DNA from: Coprobacillaceae bacterium UN01-12pH3A
GTDB taxonomy: Bacteria; Bacillota_I; Bacilli_A; Erysipelotrichales; Coprobacillaceae
DNA: 64,000 bases
Assembly (NCBI GenBank): GCA_027676805.1
Contig: JAQENU010000012.1
Span: 2,192-66,191 of the forward strand
Direction: 5' to 3'
Notes under the pieces: generated by a model
The model's database searches: none
The model's input: only the letters and a program-made list of their open reading frames with translations
What the model was told of the DNA's origin: nothing
Program-made: the position numbers and the translations under genes
Shown here: in pieces, positions 44,348 to 52,521 of the stretch
Layout: each line of letters begins with the position of its first letter
Position numbering within the stretch: the first letter of the stretch is position 1

Positions 44348-45211
44348 ATGATGAAAACAAGCAAAGAATTTTATAATGTAATCAAAGTAAAAGAAGGGAT
44401 TTATCATATTGGCAGTACAGAGGGCGTATTTATGGATTTATTTGTGGGGAGCAGACAGGCATTATTATGGGATACCGGCTATGGCTTTGGTGATCTGCGT
44501 CATACTGTTGAAGCACTTACAGATAAACCGCTGATCGTAGTCAATAGTCATGGACATTTAGATCATGCCTGCGGTAATTTTCAGTTTAGTGACTGCCCTG
44601 TTTATATGCATTCAAAAGATAAGAAATCTTATGAATATTTCAACAGTGAAAGTGCCAGACGGGATAATGTAGAAAGGGTGAAAAATACCAAGGACACCTT
44701 ACCAAGTGATTTTGATGAAGAACACTATATTCATGCCCCGATAAAACCGGTCTGCACAATAAAAGAAGACGAACAGTTTGATTTAGGCGGCATTACTTTA
44801 ACTGTAAAGGAAGTGCCGGGACATACCGCCGGAAGTATCGGACTGATCTATGAAGAAGAACGATGGTTTTATGCCGGTGATGCGATGAATCCATTTGTTT
44901 GGCTGTTTTTACCGGATGCACTCTCTTTATCGGTTTATTTAAAGTCTCTTGAAAAAGCAAAGACATTTAACTGTAACAAATTATGTATCAGTCACCACCC
45001 AGAACCATTAGATTATACGATCTTGGATCGCTTTATTTGCTGTGCTAAAGAACTGGACTATGCTTCGGGAATTCCCTTTGAGAATACATTGTTTCCTCAA
45101 TATAAAGCTCGTATCTGTCCGCTTAAAGGTGCTGATCAGACACTGATCGGTCAGCCGGCATGCCCAGCCATTGTCATTAGCGAAGATCATTTAAAAGAGA
45201 AAAAGTCATGA
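44348..45211 (+). CDS. metallo-beta-lactamase-fold hydrolase
   Basis: A 287-residue cytoplasmic hydrolase with the metal-binding motif HGHLDH (H68, H70, D72, H73), preceded by ALLWDTGYGFGDLRHTVEAL, and later PGHTAGSIGLIYEEERWFYAGDAMNP and CISHHPEPL that supply the remaining ligands. The family is broad (glyoxalase II-like, lactonases, phosphodiesterases) and the substrate is open. GGGAGG precedes two adjacent ATGs (44348, 44351). An ATGA overlap joins it to an S66 peptidase, suggesting a shared pathway. Confidence 0.9.
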   Translation: MMKTSKEFYNVIKVKEGIYHIGSTEGVFMDLFVGSRQALLWDTGYGFGDLRHTVEALTDKPLIVVNSHGHLDHACGNFQFSDCPVYMHSKDKKSYEYFNSESARRDNVERVKNTKDTLPSDFDEEHYIHAPIKPVCTIKEDEQFDLGGITLTVKEVPGHTAGSIGLIYEEERWFYAGDAMNPFVWLFLPDALSLSVYLKSLEKAKTFNCNKLCISHHPEPLDYTILDRFICCAKELDYASGIPFENTLFPQYKARICPLKGADQTLIGQPACPAIVISEDHLKEKKS

Positions 45212-46245
45212 TTAAACCGAAACGATTAAAGCCCAAAGATAAAGTAGCGATGGTCAGTTTATCATGGGGTGGTATTGGAGATAAAGAATTTATTCATAAA
45301 TATAATATCGCTAAAAAGAGAATGAAAGATGAGCTGGAGCTTGAACTGATTCCAATGCCCCATGCCCTAAAAGGCACAGAATATATCATGAAACATCCTC
45401 AAAAACGAGCAGAGGATTTAATGACAGCTTTCTTAGATGATGAAATTTCGGCAATCTTTTGCGCTATTGGCGGGGATGATACCATTCGCTTGCTCCCGTA
45501 TATTGATTTTCAGATTATCAAAGATCACCCTAAAATATTTATGGGATATTCAGATAGTACGGTAAATCATTTCATGATGTATAAAGCCGGATTAATTTCC
45601 TTTTATGGTCCTTCTATCATGTGTGAATTTGGAGAATATACCAAGATGTTTGATTATACGTTGCAAGCGGTGCGAAAAATATTATTTCAGGATATCACGG
45701 GTTATTCCATTCCTTCCAGTCCTCTGTGGAGCAAAGATTCTATTGAATGGAAAGAAGAAAATCAGCATACCCTAAAAAAACGTATTCCGGAACAACATGG
45801 TTATGAAATCCTGCAGGGGAAACAGACAGTGACGGGGCATCTGTTAGGGGGCTGCCTGGACGTATTTATGATGATCGTTGGGACAGCCATCTGGCCTGAC
45901 TTATCACAATGGCAAAACGCTGTTTTGTTCTTTGAAACCAGTGAGGATAAGCCATCTCCGGAATTTGTAAAGTACACCTTGCGGAATTTGGCAGCTCAGG
46001 GAATATTACGGGTAATTAAGGGAATCGTGGTTGGGAAGCCGCAGAGTGAAACCTATTATGAAGAATATAAAGAAGTAATCATGCAAGTTGTGCTTTTTGA
46101 AGAACAGCTTGAAGATTTAGTCATCTTCTATAATATAAATATCGGACATGCCATGCCGATTGGCATCTTGCCTTATGGTGTAGCCTGTGAGCTTGATCCA
46201 ATGAAGAAAACAATCACTTTATTAGAAGAAGCGACCATTCTGTAA
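45208..46245 (+). CDS. S66-family serine carboxypeptidase (LD-carboxypeptidase / MccF-like)
   Basis: A 345-residue peptidase of family S66. The nucleophile is in MGYSDST (S115); the glutamate is in FFETSEDKPSP (E243) and the histidine in NIGHAMPIG (H314), completing the Ser-Glu-His triad. Family members either trim tetrapeptides from peptidoglycan (LdcA) or destroy microcin C-type antibiotics (MccF). Length and the long inserted loop between residues about 165 and 200 are closer to MccF. It overlaps the upstream hydrolase gene by 4 nt. The actual substrate is unknown. Confidence 0.9.
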   Translation: MIKPKRLKPKDKVAMVSLSWGGIGDKEFIHKYNIAKKRMKDELELELIPMPHALKGTEYIMKHPQKRAEDLMTAFLDDEISAIFCAIGGDDTIRLLPYIDFQIIKDHPKIFMGYSDSTVNHFMMYKAGLISFYGPSIMCEFGEYTKMFDYTLQAVRKILFQDITGYSIPSSPLWSKDSIEWKEENQHTLKKRIPEQHGYEILQGKQTVTGHLLGGCLDVFMMIVGTAIWPDLSQWQNAVLFFETSEDKPSPEFVKYTLRNLAAQGILRVIKGIVVGKPQSETYYEEYKEVIMQVVLFEEQLEDLVIFYNINIGHAMPIGILPYGVACELDPMKKTITLLEEATIL

Positions 46246-46279
46246 TTATTTTCAATTTTGTAAAATGGAACGGCGAATC

Positions 46280-46308
46280 TTGTAATTGTAAAGGGTTTCC
46301 TTTAGAAT
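46280..46308 (+). promoter_or_regulatory. sigma-A promoter of the Rrf2 operon
   Basis: TTGTAA (46280-46285), 17-bp spacer, TAGAAT (46303-46308). Confidence 0.75.
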
Positions 46309-46323
46309 ATACCTAAAGGAGAC
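46295..46323 (+). promoter_or_regulatory. 29-bp dyad, candidate Rrf2 operator
   Basis: Arms GTTTCCTTTAG (46295-46305) and CTAAAGGAGAC (46313-46323) are inverted repeats with a single mismatch around a 7-bp centre. The dyad covers the -10 box and the AAAGGAG ribosome site, so a bound regulator would block transcription; in RNA the same arms could also hide the ribosome site. Confidence 0.65.
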
Positions 46324-46329
46324 TTTTTT

Positions 46330-46743
46330 ATGGAGATAGGAACAAAAGGGCAATATGGATTAGAAGCACTTGTATATATGGCGAGCTGTCCTGAAAATAC
46401 ACAATTTTCAATTAATACAATCGCAACTCAAAGAAATATTTCAGAAAAATATTTGGAACAGATATTTTCCTTGCTTAAAAAAGGTGGCATTATTCAAAGC
46501 AGCCGAGGAAAATATGGCGGATATCATTTTTTGATAGAGCCTAAAGATTTGACCGTACTAGAAGTCTTAGAATGTTTGACAGGAAGCTTGGAACCGGTAA
46601 AATGTATTCACTCGGTTCAATGCAGGCGAGAAGCTATTTGTAAAAGTAAGCCGGTATGGGAAAAAATGTATGACCATATGAAATTGGTGTTAGAGGATGT
46701 AACGATTCAGTCTTTAGCGGATGAATATAGGAGACAGTTATGA
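46330..46743 (+). CDS. Rrf2-family regulator with IscR-like cysteine ligands
   Basis: A 137-residue winged-helix regulator. The N-terminal part (GQYGLEALVYMASC, ISEKYLEQIFSLLKKGGIIQSSRGKYGGYHF) is the Rrf2 DNA-binding domain. Three cysteines at 92, 98 and 104 have the numbering and spacing of the [2Fe-2S] ligands of IscR, so it probably senses iron-sulfur status, redox state or nitric oxide. No isc or suf gene is nearby. It lies directly behind a 29-bp dyad and overlaps a second Rrf2 gene by ATGA. Confidence 0.9.
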   Translation: MEIGTKGQYGLEALVYMASCPENTQFSINTIATQRNISEKYLEQIFSLLKKGGIIQSSRGKYGGYHFLIEPKDLTVLEVLECLTGSLEPVKCIHSVQCRREAICKSKPVWEKMYDHMKLVLEDVTIQSLADEYRRQL

Positions 46744-47150
46744 GATTATCAACAAAAGTACGATATGGATTGCGTTCACTGATTGCTTTGGCACAGGAAA
46801 ATGGAGAGCTGCTTTCGATCAGTGTTATTGCGAGTGAACAAGAGCTTTCGCAAAATTATTTAGAAAATATTTTCGCCGAATTTAAAAAAGCAGGCATTAT
46901 TGAGAGTGTAAAAGGTGCAAAAGGCGGTTATCGCTTGATAGTTGATCCAAATGAGATCAGCATTGTTGATATTATGGAGATGCTGGATCACGAAATTCAT
47001 GTAGGCGGCAATAAAAAACATGATGTGCTAAATGACATCATTAATCAACGTGTGTATGAACGTTTGGATAAAGAACTTTATACTTATTTAAAGTCAATCA
47101 CTTTAGCTCAGATTGCTGAAGAAGATATTCAAAATATCAGTTTATTTTGA
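46740..47150 (+). CDS. second Rrf2-family regulator, without cysteine ligands
   Basis: A 136-residue Rrf2 protein (TKVRYGLRSLIALAQ, LSQNYLENIFAEFKKAGIIESVKGAKGGYRL). It has no cysteine at all, so it cannot bind an iron-sulfur cluster by itself; the C-terminal sensor region ends with VYERLDKELYTYLKSITLAQIAEE. Its overlap with the cluster-type paralogue suggests the two act together, perhaps as a heterodimer or by competing for the same operator. A HAD phosphatase gene follows after 15 nt in the same operon. Confidence 0.9.
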   Translation: MRLSTKVRYGLRSLIALAQENGELLSISVIASEQELSQNYLENIFAEFKKAGIIESVKGAKGGYRLIVDPNEISIVDIMEMLDHEIHVGGNKKHDVLNDIINQRVYERLDKELYTYLKSITLAQIAEEDIQNISLF

Positions 47151-47165
47151 TAAAGGGGAAAATGG

Positions 47166-47966
47166 ATGGATAAGAAAATAGCTTTTTTTGATATTGATGG
47201 AACAATGGTCAATGTGCCTAACGGTATGATGCATCCGACTATTGAAACGATGCGTGTTTTAAGTGAATTTAAACAGCAGGGAAATTATATTGTGGTTGCG
47301 ACAGCGCGTGGAAGTGCACCGGGAAGTGTGCAGGATATTGATTTTGACGGTTATATTTTCAATGATGGACACTACATTCTTTTTAATGAAGAAGTATGGC
47401 TGGATGATATTTTTTCAAAAGAGGATATCGTTAAACAAATGGCCGCTTATAAAAAGCATGGAGGCAAAAGCATGTTTTGCGGACATGTACAAACTTGGTG
47501 CGAATATTTAGATGATCCGATGGTGATCGATCATCGGGAAATGTTTTCCGGGACACGTGCACGTCCGACTGATCAGATTGAAGAATTCACAGCGGATGAT
47601 GTAGAAGCGATATCTTGCTGTGTGTTATTTGAAACAGCTGAACAGCTAGAAGCCTGCTATAATGAGTTGAAAGAAGATTTCACAATGGTTCCTTATTATA
47701 CGGGACTCATTCGCATGGATGTTTATAAGAAAGGATTTACAAAAGGTCCTGCTTGTCAGTATATGTATGAAAAATTAGGCATCCCAAAGGAAAATACCTA
47801 TGCCTTTGGCGATGGGATCAATGATAAGGCAATGCTTCAGCTTGTCGGTCACGGAATCGCAATGGGGAATGGATTGGACGAAATCAAAGCCGTTGCTGAT
47901 GATATTACGGATACTGTTGATCAGGATGGTATTGCAAAAGCGTTTAAAAAATACTTTAATATTTAA
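47166..47966 (+). CDS. HAD-superfamily Cof-type phosphatase
   Basis: A 266-residue HAD-IIB hydrolase: motif I FFDIDGTMVNV (D9, D11), IVVATARGSAPG as motif II, a cap domain rich in Cys/Met, and TKGPACQYMYEKLGIPKENTYAFGDGINDKAML as motifs III/IV. It follows the Rrf2 pair by 15 nt behind AAGGGGA and probably shares their transcript, the one likely target inside the operon. Substrate unknown. Confidence 0.92.
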   Translation: MDKKIAFFDIDGTMVNVPNGMMHPTIETMRVLSEFKQQGNYIVVATARGSAPGSVQDIDFDGYIFNDGHYILFNEEVWLDDIFSKEDIVKQMAAYKKHGGKSMFCGHVQTWCEYLDDPMVIDHREMFSGTRARPTDQIEEFTADDVEAISCCVLFETAEQLEACYNELKEDFTMVPYYTGLIRMDVYKKGFTKGPACQYMYEKLGIPKENTYAFGDGINDKAMLQLVGHGIAMGNGLDEIKAVADDITDTVDQDGIAKAFKKYFNI

Positions 47967-47970
47967 AAAT

Positions 47971-48001
47971 ATCCCCGTTTCATTGAACGGGGATTGTTTT
48001 T
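47971..48001. terminator. bidirectional terminator between HAD gene and ribU
   Basis: ATCCCCGTT/AACGGGGAT stem followed by TGTTTTT; on the minus strand it is followed by ATTTTTAAA after the ribU stop. Confidence 0.85.
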
Positions 48002-48644
48002 ATTCTAATGTGTAATTCTTTTCTATCGGTCTTACAAAACTATAGACAACTGCACAGATGATGCCTTTTAAAAAATTGAATGGGAAATAAATAATAAAGA
48101 TAGCCTGTGCATATGGGGATAAAAAGTTAAGCAATGACGGTATCGAAATGTTGGAACCATACTGCTTATTAAATGCCATGATGTCCACATTGAAAGGCAA
48201 TTGTGTATACCATGTCGGTTTATTCATCAGGTACGTAGGCGTAACAAATAAGTAATTAATGATATACATAATAAAGGCAAATGTCAGCATGGTTAGAAAC
48301 ATATTCACTGCATAGTTCACCCATGGCTTTTTAAAATGCAGTACCTTTTTTAATAAGTAATACATCATACAAATACTCAGGCTGGCAATCAACGATGTAA
48401 TTTGTCCGATCGCAATCGGTCCCACAGGACCTTTAAATAAAACAGACGCTAAAAATTTACAGATACAAACAAAGACAGCTGGAATTACTCCCATTGTTGA
48501 AACGGCTGACAACACCACGATCTCTGAAAGATCAAAGTTCAGCCATGGTGCAAACGGATAGGGAATCTCAATTAAATTGAGGATCATTCCTAATGCGGAC
48601 AAGATCGCAATCATCACCATTTTTCTTGTTTTAGTACTTTTCAC
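48000..48644 (-). CDS. ribU: riboflavin ECF transporter substrate-binding protein RibU
   Basis: A 214-residue S component with about six membrane segments that captures riboflavin for the ECF transporter. The N terminus (TRKMVMIAILSALGMILNLIEIPYPFAPWLNFDLSEIVVL) and KFLASVLFKGPVGPIAIGQITSLIAS are typical. The FMN riboswitch upstream confirms the substrate. GTG 48644 is the start: GGGAGGA (48657-48651) lies 6 nt before it, whereas the longer frame to 48695 begins inside the riboswitch terminator. The ECF energising genes are elsewhere. Confidence 0.94.
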   Translation of the reverse strand: MKSTKTRKMVMIAILSALGMILNLIEIPYPFAPWLNFDLSEIVVLSAVSTMGVIPAVFVCICKFLASVLFKGPVGPIAIGQITSLIASLSICMMYYLLKKVLHFKKPWVNYAVNMFLTMLTFAFIMYIINYLFVTPTYLMNKPTWYTQLPFNVDIMAFNKQYGSNISIPSLLNFLSPYAQAIFIIYFPFNFLKGIICAVVYSFVRPIEKNYTLE

Positions 48645-48663
48645 AAATATTCCTCCCTTATAT

Positions 48664-48698
48664 ATAAAAAATATCGTGAAAATACTAATCTTCACGAT
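48664..48698 (-). terminator. riboswitch expression-platform terminator
   Basis: On the minus strand: ATCGTGAA/TTCACGAT stem then ATTTTTTAT. It sits between the FMN aptamer and the ribU ribosome site, so FMN binding should end transcription here. Confidence 0.8.
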
Positions 48699-48726
48699 AA
48701 AAGGGCATTTTATAATACAAAAAAAT

Positions 48727-48840
48727 GTCTCTCTTCCATCTAGACTGTACTATCGGTATTGGAATTGCACCAATTCATGCTGTTAAACAGCTCGCGGACT
48801 TTACCGCCGGTCGGGAATTTCACCCTGCCCTGAAGACGTT
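48727..48840 (-). ncRNA. FMN riboswitch (RFN element)
   Basis: The minus strand shows the conserved RFN blocks in order: CTTCAGGGCAGGGTGAAATT, CCCGACCGGCGGTAAAGTCC, GCGAGC, TTGGTGCAATTCCAATACCG, ATAGTACAGTCTAGATGGAAG. The closing P1 helix pairs TCTTC with GAAGA (48836-48832 and 48736-48732). It controls ribU through the terminator downstream. Confidence 0.96.
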
Positions 48841-48852
48841 CTTTTCATGTAT

Positions 48853-48881
48853 AGTGTATGTCAATTTCTTTTTCTTGTCAA
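48853..48881 (-). promoter_or_regulatory. sigma-A promoter of the ribU riboswitch transcript
   Basis: On the minus strand: TTGACA (48881-48876), 17-bp spacer, TACACT (48858-48853), a few bases before the aptamer. Confidence 0.82.
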
Positions 48882-48961
48882 TCCCTTTGCCTACTATTTT
48901 TATTATGTGAATTATGGTATGATGAAATAAAGAGAGGGGTTACAAAAAGGAGGGGAGAATG

Positions 48962-50086
48962 ATGATTAAGTTAAACCCGGTCTATTTATTTGATAAAGAA
49001 GGATTATCGGAGTATTTGCATCAGCAGGCATTGGACGGAAATCATATTACATATGTTACCTCTGATTTTTTGGTATTTAAAAAGGGAGAACCAAAAGATA
49101 TCTATTTTACCGTGTTATTATCAGATGACCAGCCAATTGAGAAAGTGAAAAGAAAAGCTGTTCCTTCTTCCTATGAATATCGTATTTACACATTTGAAAA
49201 AGAGGAAGATGGATTTATTGAAATACGTAAGCAATCACGATTTGCCAAGGCTATTTATGTAACGCCTTTAACTAATTATATAATCTGCCTTATAACTTTT
49301 TCGATGATTAATTCTTCTCAAAATAATTTTCTTTTTGGGAGCCGTAGAGATTTATATAGGAGTTTTACTGCTCCAATTTTAGTTATCTGTATTCTCTTTT
49401 ATTGTCTTTGGCTATGGCAAAGAAAGAAGGCATTGAGGAAAGCAAAGGAAAACCATCGATATCTTTTTAAAAACAAATGGGATTATATTGGGAAAATCCT
49501 TTGGCTAACGATAGTATTCATAAGTTTTCTTGTTGCTTTCGGGTTAAGTTATTACATTATAATTCTAATCTTTCTTTACTTGTTATTTCATTTAGCTTTA
49601 TATAATTCCATCTTTTTATTGACTGTTCTAGCGGTATTTATTGTATTCTTGTTTTTGCCGGATAATCCAAGGAAAGATCAAAACATCATATTAAATGATT
49701 ATTTTTCATCCACTTTAAGTGTATCTATGTATAATTATGATCAAACCTTATTTGTATCCAAATATGAAAATTTAGCGGCATGGGATTATACGACAAGGCA
49801 CAATGTAACCATCGTGTACGAGTACTATCATGTGACTTCTTCTTGGACTTTAAATAAGCTAGAGGAATATCTGTTTATTCAGCAGGAGAATCCCATTCAA
49901 CTAGATACATATGAATCGTTTAACGATAATTCTTTTGAACGAGCTTATATCAAAACAGTAGAAGGAGGAGTTCAGCTTTATTATTTTCAATCCGGCTATC
50001 ACGTCTTAGTTTTAGCGAATAAGTCACCAAATACAACTGAGCAAGTTATTCGTTTCGCTAAAATGAAACTGAATATAGGAGGGTGA
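48962..50086 (+). CDS. DUF2812-like membrane protein, paralogue A
   Basis: A 374-residue protein. The first 80 residues (LFDKEGLSEYLHQQALDGNHITYVT...FKKGEPKDIYFTVLL) resemble the DUF2812 domain, a small cytoplasmic domain of unknown role often encoded beside PadR regulators. About five membrane segments follow (residues 105-235), then an outer 135-residue beta-rich domain (TIVYEYYHVTSSWTLNKLEEYL). AGGAGGGG (48948-48955) serves ATG 48962; the ATG at 48959 is too close. The stop overlaps the next gene's ribosome site. No PadR gene is nearby. Confidence 0.7.
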   Translation: MIKLNPVYLFDKEGLSEYLHQQALDGNHITYVTSDFLVFKKGEPKDIYFTVLLSDDQPIEKVKRKAVPSSYEYRIYTFEKEEDGFIEIRKQSRFAKAIYVTPLTNYIICLITFSMINSSQNNFLFGSRRDLYRSFTAPILVICILFYCLWLWQRKKALRKAKENHRYLFKNKWDYIGKILWLTIVFISFLVAFGLSYYIIILIFLYLLFHLALYNSIFLLTVLAVFIVFLFLPDNPRKDQNIILNDYFSSTLSVSMYNYDQTLFVSKYENLAAWDYTTRHNVTIVYEYYHVTSSWTLNKLEEYLFIQQENPIQLDTYESFNDNSFERAYIKTVEGGVQLYYFQSGYHVLVLANKSPNTTEQVIRFAKMKLNIGG

Positions 50087-50091
50087 GCAAT

Positions 50092-51213
50092 ATGATTGTA
50101 TTAAATCGCTTTCGCCGTTTTGATACGGCAGGCTTATCACGCTATCTAAGTGATGAAGCTAAATTAGGTCATCATATTCGTTATGTTTCACGATTGTTTT
50201 TAATCTTTAAAAATGAACAGCCCAAAAACTGTTATTATGTTGTTTTACCTAGACCAATGAGATTAAAAGAAGATATTCAAGGAAAGCTGTTAAGAACTTC
50301 TATAGATTATGTTATCTATGAAACAGAAACACGGCCAAATGCAGAATGTGTAAAATTAGACAAGGAATCTTATTCAATGAACTGGTGGCTGTTTTTGTTT
50401 TTAGTCATCATTCCGATTTTGGCATCGGGATCTGGTCATTTTGAACTGGCAAACAGTGCCTATGTTTTAAGTAGGGTTGGGACACTCATTTTATTAATCA
50501 TGTCATGCGTCCTTTATATCTATTATGAACGTGAAAAAAAGAACAAGAGATTATCTAATACAAAGATTAGAAACACAAACAAGGTGATTCCGATCTTGGA
50601 TTATGTTGGACTTTTCGTTTTACTATTAGCTTTTTCTCTTTTGGTTTTTGGTATCAGCTATCGGGTTATTTTATTCCTAATAGCTGCAATCATCTTTCTT
50701 TTCATTCCAATTCATGAATATGTCTTTTGGTGTTTGTTTGCTTCTCTTGCGATGTGGGCGATAGTAACGCTTCGTCCAACAACAGTAGATACGGTTCGTG
50801 AAGAAGATTATTTTCCAATTCAAATAACTGATGAAAAAATTCAGCGAGATCAAACTGGTTTTGTGCCTGAATACGAAGAGTATTATGTTAGCCAAAAAAT
50901 TGAAGATACATGGAAATCAGTTCACTATACTTATTATCGTACAAGCAGTGATTATGCCTTTAACCGATTAAAAAGTTCTATAAGTTATCGCATTGAGGAT
51001 TTTAGAGATATTGAGATTGAGGGATTTGATCGTGTAATGGTAAAAGAAAAAGTGGACTATCAAAAAGTGGAGGTAGAAGGAGTGGAAGATGTCTATCAAA
51101 AGGAGGCTGAAATCACTGAATATTATTTTGAAAGCAATCATCAAATATTAATTATCTATCCAATAGAAGGTGGAGATATCATTGGCTTTGCGAAAGCTAA
51201 AATGAAAATATAA
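50092..51213 (+). CDS. DUF2812-like membrane protein, paralogue B
   Basis: A 373-residue relative of the preceding protein with the same layout: N-terminal domain (FRRFDTAGLSRYLSDEAKLGHHIRYVSRLFLIFKNEQPK), about five membrane segments (residues 100-230) and an outer domain (VHYTYYRTSSDYAFNRLK, ending TEYYFESNHQILIIYPIEGG). The shared pattern in the outer domain shows that the pair arose by duplication and has diverged strongly. GGAGGGTGA overlaps the upstream stop and gives ATG 50092. The two probably form one complex; function unknown. Confidence 0.7.
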   Translation: MIVLNRFRRFDTAGLSRYLSDEAKLGHHIRYVSRLFLIFKNEQPKNCYYVVLPRPMRLKEDIQGKLLRTSIDYVIYETETRPNAECVKLDKESYSMNWWLFLFLVIIPILASGSGHFELANSAYVLSRVGTLILLIMSCVLYIYYEREKKNKRLSNTKIRNTNKVIPILDYVGLFVLLLAFSLLVFGISYRVILFLIAAIIFLFIPIHEYVFWCLFASLAMWAIVTLRPTTVDTVREEDYFPIQITDEKIQRDQTGFVPEYEEYYVSQKIEDTWKSVHYTYYRTSSDYAFNRLKSSISYRIEDFRDIEIEGFDRVMVKEKVDYQKVEVEGVEDVYQKEAEITEYYFESNHQILIIYPIEGGDIIGFAKAKMKI

Positions 51214-51241
51214 AAAGAGAGGATTTATTTTCCTCTCTTTT
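51213..51241. terminator. bidirectional terminator between the DUF2812-like genes and rluB
   Basis: AAAAGAGAGGA/TCCTCTCTTTT perfect 11-bp stem with T/A runs on both sides. Confidence 0.85.
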
Positions 51242-51986
51242 GTCTAAAGTTTTTGTTTTTTTCTTTGGCTTCTTCCGCTAATCGTCTTAAATCTTTTACT
51301 TCCTGAGGCTTTAAGATACGATATTCTCCGGGAGTCATTCCTTTTAGATTGATTCCGCCACAGGCAGCACGATGTAAACGAATTAAATCATGTCCAACCG
51401 CTTCAAACATACGACGAACCTGACGATTCTTACCTTCGACCAAGCGAATTAACATACGTGTGTTTTTATGCTCCATGTTTTTAGCGGTAATCTTTATTTT
51501 ACATGGCAATGTTTTAGCACCATCTAAATAAATTCCTTTTTCTAATTGGTGAAGCGTTTCACCCATTACGATGCCACGTACAGTAATATCATATACTTTT
51601 TCTAAATGACTGCTCGGATGCATGATTAAATTTGCAAAATCACCATCATTTGTCATAAACAGTAAACCGGTAGAATCATAATCCAAACGACCAACAGGAT
51701 ATACACGTTCTTCAATATCGTTGAATAAGTCAACGACACATGGACGTCCTAATTCATCACTCGCTGAACTGATCATGCCTTTTGGTTTGTATAAAACATA
51801 ATAAACTTTATTTTCAAATTCGATGGTTTTTCCGTCAATTTGGATCACATCGCCTTTTTTTACTTTTGTACCCATTTCTGTGACGGTTTCACCATTAACT
51901 GTCACTTTTCCTTTTGCGATAAGCTCTTCTGCTTTTCTTCTAGAAGAATATCCGCTTTTGGCAATGACTTTTTGTAATCTTTCCAT
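51225..51986 (-). CDS. rluB: rRNA pseudouridine synthase (RluB/RsuA family)
   Basis: A 253-residue pseudouridine synthase. An N-terminal S4 RNA-binding domain (RLQKVIAKSGYSSRRKAEELIAKGKVTVNG) is followed by the catalytic domain with the aspartate in GRLDYDSTGLLF, then YDITVRG, GKNRQVRRMFEAVGHDLIRLHR and a lysine-rich tail. It modifies a uridine in 23S (or 16S) rRNA. ATG 51986 follows GGGTGAT; GTG 51995 is part of that site. It follows spmB by 40 nt, the same dacB-spmA-spmB-rluB order as in Bacillus. Confidence 0.93.
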   Translation of the reverse strand: MERLQKVIAKSGYSSRRKAEELIAKGKVTVNGETVTEMGTKVKKGDVIQIDGKTIEFENKVYYVLYKPKGMISSASDELGRPCVVDLFNDIEERVYPVGRLDYDSTGLLFMTNDGDFANLIMHPSSHLEKVYDITVRGIVMGETLHQLEKGIYLDGAKTLPCKIKITAKNMEHKNTRMLIRLVEGKNRQVRRMFEAVGHDLIRLHRAACGGINLKGMTPGEYRILKPQEVKDLRRLAEEAKEKNKNFRQKRGK

Positions 51987-52026
51987 TTTTATCACCCAAG
52001 TGCATTATACAGGAAAACGGTTAAGA

Positions 52027-52521
52027 TTAAAAGAAAATAATTGTCATGATAAAAGCGAAGAGGATTGCAAGTGCATCTAAAAACAGTCCTAAGCCTACTG
52101 CTTTGTTGTCATTTTTGATTCCTAATGAACCTAGATATAAGCTGGCAACATAAAGTGTAGTATCTGTGGAAGACTGAATAAAGGTGGCTACCATACTAAA
52201 GAAATGGTTTAATCCATACTGTTGATAGATCTGATCCAACAACAATAAAGAACCACTGGAAGAGAATGGTCTTAAAAACATCATAGATAATAATTCGCTC
52301 GATACATTTTTAAAGATTGGGATTTGACAGATCGTCTGTACAAGTCCGGTTTTGATCATCATATTAATAAAAAACATTAATGCTAATAGTGCAGTAAAAA
52401 GAGGAATAAAAAGCGTAAATCCTTCTTTAGCCCCTTCAACAAATAAATCAAAGCAGTTTGCTTTTTTATAGGTCCCATAGATAACAATAAAAGCAATAAA
52501 AATAAGAATGATCTTATTCAC
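52027..52521 (-). CDS. spmB: spore maturation protein B
   Basis: A 164-residue membrane protein with nucleoside-transporter-like gate repeats: FVEGAKEGFTLFIPLFTALLALMFFINMM, MFLRPFSSSGSLLLLDQIYQQYG and TFIQSSTDTTLYVASLYLGSLG are typical of SpmB. It helps dehydrate the spore core in Bacillus. It overlaps spmA by 8 nt and belongs to the dacB-spmA-spmB operon. Confidence 0.93.
   Translation of the reverse strand: MNKIILIFIAFIVIYGTYKKANCFDLFVEGAKEGFTLFIPLFTALLALMFFINMMIKTGLVQTICQIPIFKNVSSELLSMMFLRPFSSSGSLLLLDQIYQQYGLNHFFSMVATFIQSSTDTTLYVASLYLGSLGIKNDNKAVGLGLFLDALAILFAFIMTIIFF

Noticed and set aside
48577..48910. Plus-strand frames in the ribU upstream region
   Set aside because: They are the complement of the FMN riboswitch and its terminator.
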